Shown here one piece after another: positions 5,260 to 6,549 of a stretch of DNA of 6,549 nt. Position numbers and translations under genes: made by a program. The DNA is from Candidatus Pacearchaeota archaeon CG10_big_fil_rev_8_21_14_0_10_32_14 (GTDB lineage Archaea; Nanobdellota; Nanobdellia; Pacearchaeales; GW2011-AR1): NCBI GenBank assembly GCA_002763085.1, contig PFCY01000098.1, positions 1-6,549 of the forward strand, written 5' to 3'. Every line of letters begins with the position of its first letter. The stretch's first letter is position 1. The notes beneath the pieces were generated by a model. That model saw nothing but the letters and a program-made list of their open reading frames with translations, was not told where the DNA came from and ran no database searches.

Positions 5260-6114
5260 TTAAGATTTATCGTCCATCATTTTTGCTCTTGTTTTAGCCC
5301 ATTCGTCAGCTTTTTTGTATTCAGACATTTTTTGCTGAACTTCTGCATCTGATAGGGCATTGCTAATCTTTGATATCAACTTTTCATTACTGATTACAGT
5401 AATTTTGAATAATGCGATTGATACAACCAATAAGACGATTAATGTTATCATATGACTTTCCTGCGCAACTTGATTTATGTTTTGTCCGAGAATAAATTTG
5501 AAAATTGGAATTAAGTTATCTTTCATAATGTCTTTTTCTAAGAGGATTTTTACAATCAGGATAGATGCAGTTTTAATGAATAAATATGCTGATAAAGCGA
5601 ACCATAATATTTTTTGAATAAACATTCCCAGAAGCGAACCTTTTTTTGTTACAGAAATAGTAAAAAATCCGATTAGAATAATTGGAAGAAAGGTTATGAA
5701 AGAAATGGCAACGGCATTATAAGATATGACCATTGAATTTATTTCTGATTGAGGTATTAGGATTGATATTAAGAATCCAACCACTATAGAAATGAATAGG
5801 TTTAATGCTAAGCTGTCAAACAATTTTGAAAAATGAAGCGAACTGAAAATGAATAAGACGATTATTCCGAAGATGAATAGTTTTCCGAAAGAACCTAAGA
5901 TTCCTAGAGAATGAATTGAAAAAAAATCGTCAAAATAATCGATCGTTTCACGAAATGTGCAAAAGATAGGATCGTTTCCCTGATATTTGTCTGCATCAAA
6001 ACACTCAAAAGGAGATTGCACCTTTGGATTTGCTAATTGGGCCGATATTAAACTACTTGCGTATATTATAAGTATTACAAATAAAATAATTATCTCATTC
6101 CCTCTCTTTTTCAT
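5260..6114 (-). CDS. orfA: signal-peptide polytopic membrane protein
   Basis: I recognise no family for this 284-aa protein. It has a signal peptide (1-26: MKKRG, hydrophobic core, ending LISAQ). The short outer segment (27-68) has two cysteines (C38, C52) that could form a disulfide. About five spans follow (70-92, 101-122, 128-155, 164-190, 222-241), then a cytoplasmic charged helix (243-284) probably able to form a coiled coil. The full IPxxN-x4-IIT signature of orfB-D is absent. However, LIPIF (201-205) followed by H221 before the last span resembles the layout of orfB (LIPFV, H240), so a very distant relationship is possible. It is the first of the minus-strand genes after the noncoding region and has a clear leaderless promoter. 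The 52-bp gap to orfB contains orfB's matching promoter, which suggests the two are co-regulated. Confidence 0.87.
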   Translation of the reverse strand: MKKRGNEIIILFVILIIYASSLISAQLANPKVQSPFECFDADKYQGNDPIFCTFRETIDYFDDFFSIHSLGILGSFGKLFIFGIIVLFIFSSLHFSKLFDSLALNLFISIVVGFLISILIPQSEINSMVISYNAVAISFITFLPIILIGFFTISVTKKGSLLGMFIQKILWFALSAYLFIKTASILIVKILLEKDIMKDNLIPIFKFILGQNINQVAQESHMITLIVLLVVSIALFKITVISNEKLISKISNALSDAEVQQKMSEYKKADEWAKTRAKMMDDKS

Positions 6115-6132
6115 ATTAGAATTAAATAATTA

Positions 6133-6151
6133 GGATTTATATTCTTAATGC
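6133..6151 (-). promoter_or_regulatory. Promoter of orfA (twin of the orfB promoter)
   Basis: The minus strand reads GCATTAAGAATATAAATCC, with TATAAAT at 6135-6141 centred 24 bp before the ATG at 6114. This predicts transcription starting on the ATG. It shares 17 of 19 bases with the orfB promoter, plus an identical segment around the start codon. Confidence 0.75.
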
Positions 6152-6195
6152 ATCTAAGATTTTCTATAATTGTTCTTTTTCCAGGAATTTATTTT

Positions 6196-6300
6196 TTGAA
6201 TTTTATTGCTAGAGATTTCCACTAAATTTCTTTCTTCGAAAGAAAAACCTGCCCGATTTTTTAATGAATTCCCTAATTTTTGTATAGCAATAAAATTCAA
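6196..6300. repeat. 16-bp perfect inverted repeat with 73-bp centre
   Basis: The arm at 6196-6211 (TTGAATTTTATTGCTA) is the exact reverse complement of 6285-6300. The centre contains a further 8-bp hairpin (6227-6245). The arms begin about 80 bp upstream of the orfA start and well clear of its promoter. This could be a cruciform at an origin, the stem of a structured RNA, or the inverted ends of a small mobile remnant. No flanking target-site duplication is evident. Confidence 0.65.
6227..6245. repeat. 8-bp hairpin inside the inverted repeat
   Basis: TTTCTTTC (6227-6234), loop TTC, GAAAGAAA (6238-6245) form a perfect stem with one strand all pyrimidine and the other all purine. It is nested in the larger inverted repeat at 6196-6300. 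Confidence 0.5.
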
Positions 6301-6344
6301 TTCACTACTAACTACTTAGAAACTTTTTCAATATAAAAGATTAA

Positions 6345-6361
6345 GTTTGAGAGGCTCAAAC
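6345..6361 (+). repeat. 7-bp hairpin followed by T-run
   Basis: GTTTGAG (6345-6351), loop AGG, CTCAAAC (6355-6361). A T7 run follows at about 6371-6377 on the plus strand. It could act as a terminator-like element or be part of the origin; no gene ends nearby on that strand. Confidence 0.45.
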
Positions 6362-6400
6362 CCAAATTGAATTTTTTTGTGAGATTTTGTTTGTAATTTA

Positions 6401-6490
6401 CTTGCCAAACACACAACTTCGACCACCAACCAAGACCTTACCCCTTAACACGAAGTTGCTCGCCAAAATCGAGTCTCAACTCGAGCCCAC
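6401..6490. ncRNA. GC-rich structured island, candidate ncRNA or origin core
   Basis: About half of these 90 bases are G or C, far above the rest of the element. CAACTTCG (6414-6421) pairs with CGAAGTTG (6451-6458), and TCGAGT (6469-6474) pairs with ACTCGA (6479-6484) around a CTCA loop. An alternative pairing, GCTCG (6458-6462) with CGAGC (6482-6486), would disrupt both. The first hairpin's loop carries five minus-strand G-tracts. In AT-rich archaea such islands are often structured RNAs, but a DNA role at the origin is equally possible. No strand or promoter can be assigned firmly. Confidence 0.35.
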
Positions 6491-6523
6491 ATTTTGAATT
6501 GATTAGATAATTTGACAAAATGT
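6489..6523. repeat. 8-bp inverted repeat ACATTTTG / CAAAATGT
   Basis: ACATTTTG (6489-6496) and CAAAATGT (6516-6523, equal to 10-17 on the circle) are exact reverse complements 19 bp apart. With the third copy at 116-123 they make three CAAAATGT elements clustered in the noncoding region. Confidence 0.45.
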
Positions 6524-6549
6524 AAACTCTCGCCCTAATACCAAATAAA
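6507..6549. repeat. Terminal direct repeat, right copy (circular overlap)
   Basis: This is the exact copy of bases 1-43. In the circular form it should be counted once. The noncoding stretch on the right then continues without a break into bases 44-193. Confidence 0.9.

Larger units (their letters stand above)
6152..6506. other. Noncoding region, right half; candidate origin and structured DNA/RNA
   Basis: I see no credible gene in these roughly 355 bp. They hold a 105-bp inverted-repeat structure (6196-6300), perfect hairpins (6227-6245, 6345-6361, 6469-6484), an 8-bp stem enclosing minus-strand G-tracts (6414-6458) and a GC-rich island (6401-6490, about half G+C in an AT-rich element). TATAAAA at 6332-6338 could drive a plus-strand RNA; this is weak. 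With 1-193 this is the most likely replication origin. Confidence 0.5.

Noticed and set aside
5253..5269. Palindrome TAAATCTT-T-AAGATTTA at the orfA stop as a terminator
   Set aside because: It has almost no loop and no T-run follows on the minus strand. It overlaps the stop codon in AT-rich DNA, so chance is a sufficient explanation.
6331..6338. TATA box for a plus-strand RNA
   Set aside because: ATATAAAA fits the consensus, but AT-rich noncoding DNA gives many such matches and no product is evident downstream; it is mentioned only as a weak possibility.
6115..6506. tRNA gene, CRISPR array or insertion sequence in the noncoding region
   Set aside because: I see no cloverleaf-compatible arms, no regularly spaced direct repeats, and no transposase or target-site duplication around the inverted repeat.

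Overview
The window looks like one complete, small circular extrachromosomal element. Its first 43 bases (1-43) recur exactly as its last 43 (6507-6549), the usual mark of a circular molecule assembled as a linear contig, giving about 6,506 bp. The DNA is AT-rich. The host is most likely an archaeon. Several genes start at or within a few bases of the point about 22-25 bp downstream of a TATA box (leaderless transcripts), one has a BRE+TATA pair (GAAAGG-TTTAAATA), and the only immediately abutting gene has an internal Shine-Dalgarno site. Short membrane proteins with signal peptides ending in SAQ/SSQ/QAQ, and a KRGVS-type N terminus, recall DPANN archaea (Woese-/Pacearchaeota-like). That placement is inference, not proof.

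Layout: six protein genes, called here orfA-orfF. On the minus strand, read from right to left, are orfA (6114-5260), orfB (5207-4335), orfC (4295-3543) and orfD (3542-2856), all multi-spanning membrane proteins. orfE (1098-2852, plus strand) is a large, charged, largely soluble protein with an internal three-fold repeat and an EF-hand-like loop near its C terminus. It converges on orfD with a 3-bp gap. orfF (958-194, minus) is divergent from orfE and encodes another membrane protein with a long, charged cytoplasmic tail. The remaining roughly 585 bp, running from 6115 across the circle junction to 193, is noncoding. It holds a 16-bp perfect inverted repeat, several hairpins, a GC-rich island with G-tracts on the minus strand, and repeated CAAAATGT elements. 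It is the best candidate for the replication origin and/or a structured RNA.

orfB, orfC and orfD share a C-terminal signature with exact internal spacing: IP[IF][LV]N-x4-IIT, then P-x5-Y-x3-K[IM]R. They are therefore diverged paralogues. No gene matches a replication initiator, polymerase, helicase, integrase or capsid protein that I can recognise. The coding capacity is five membrane proteins plus one repeat-containing soluble protein. A working hypothesis is a membrane-protein complex with orfE as cytoplasmic or peripheral partner, carried by a cryptic plasmid or an uncharacterised enveloped virus of a DPANN archaeon. No function can be assigned from sequence alone.
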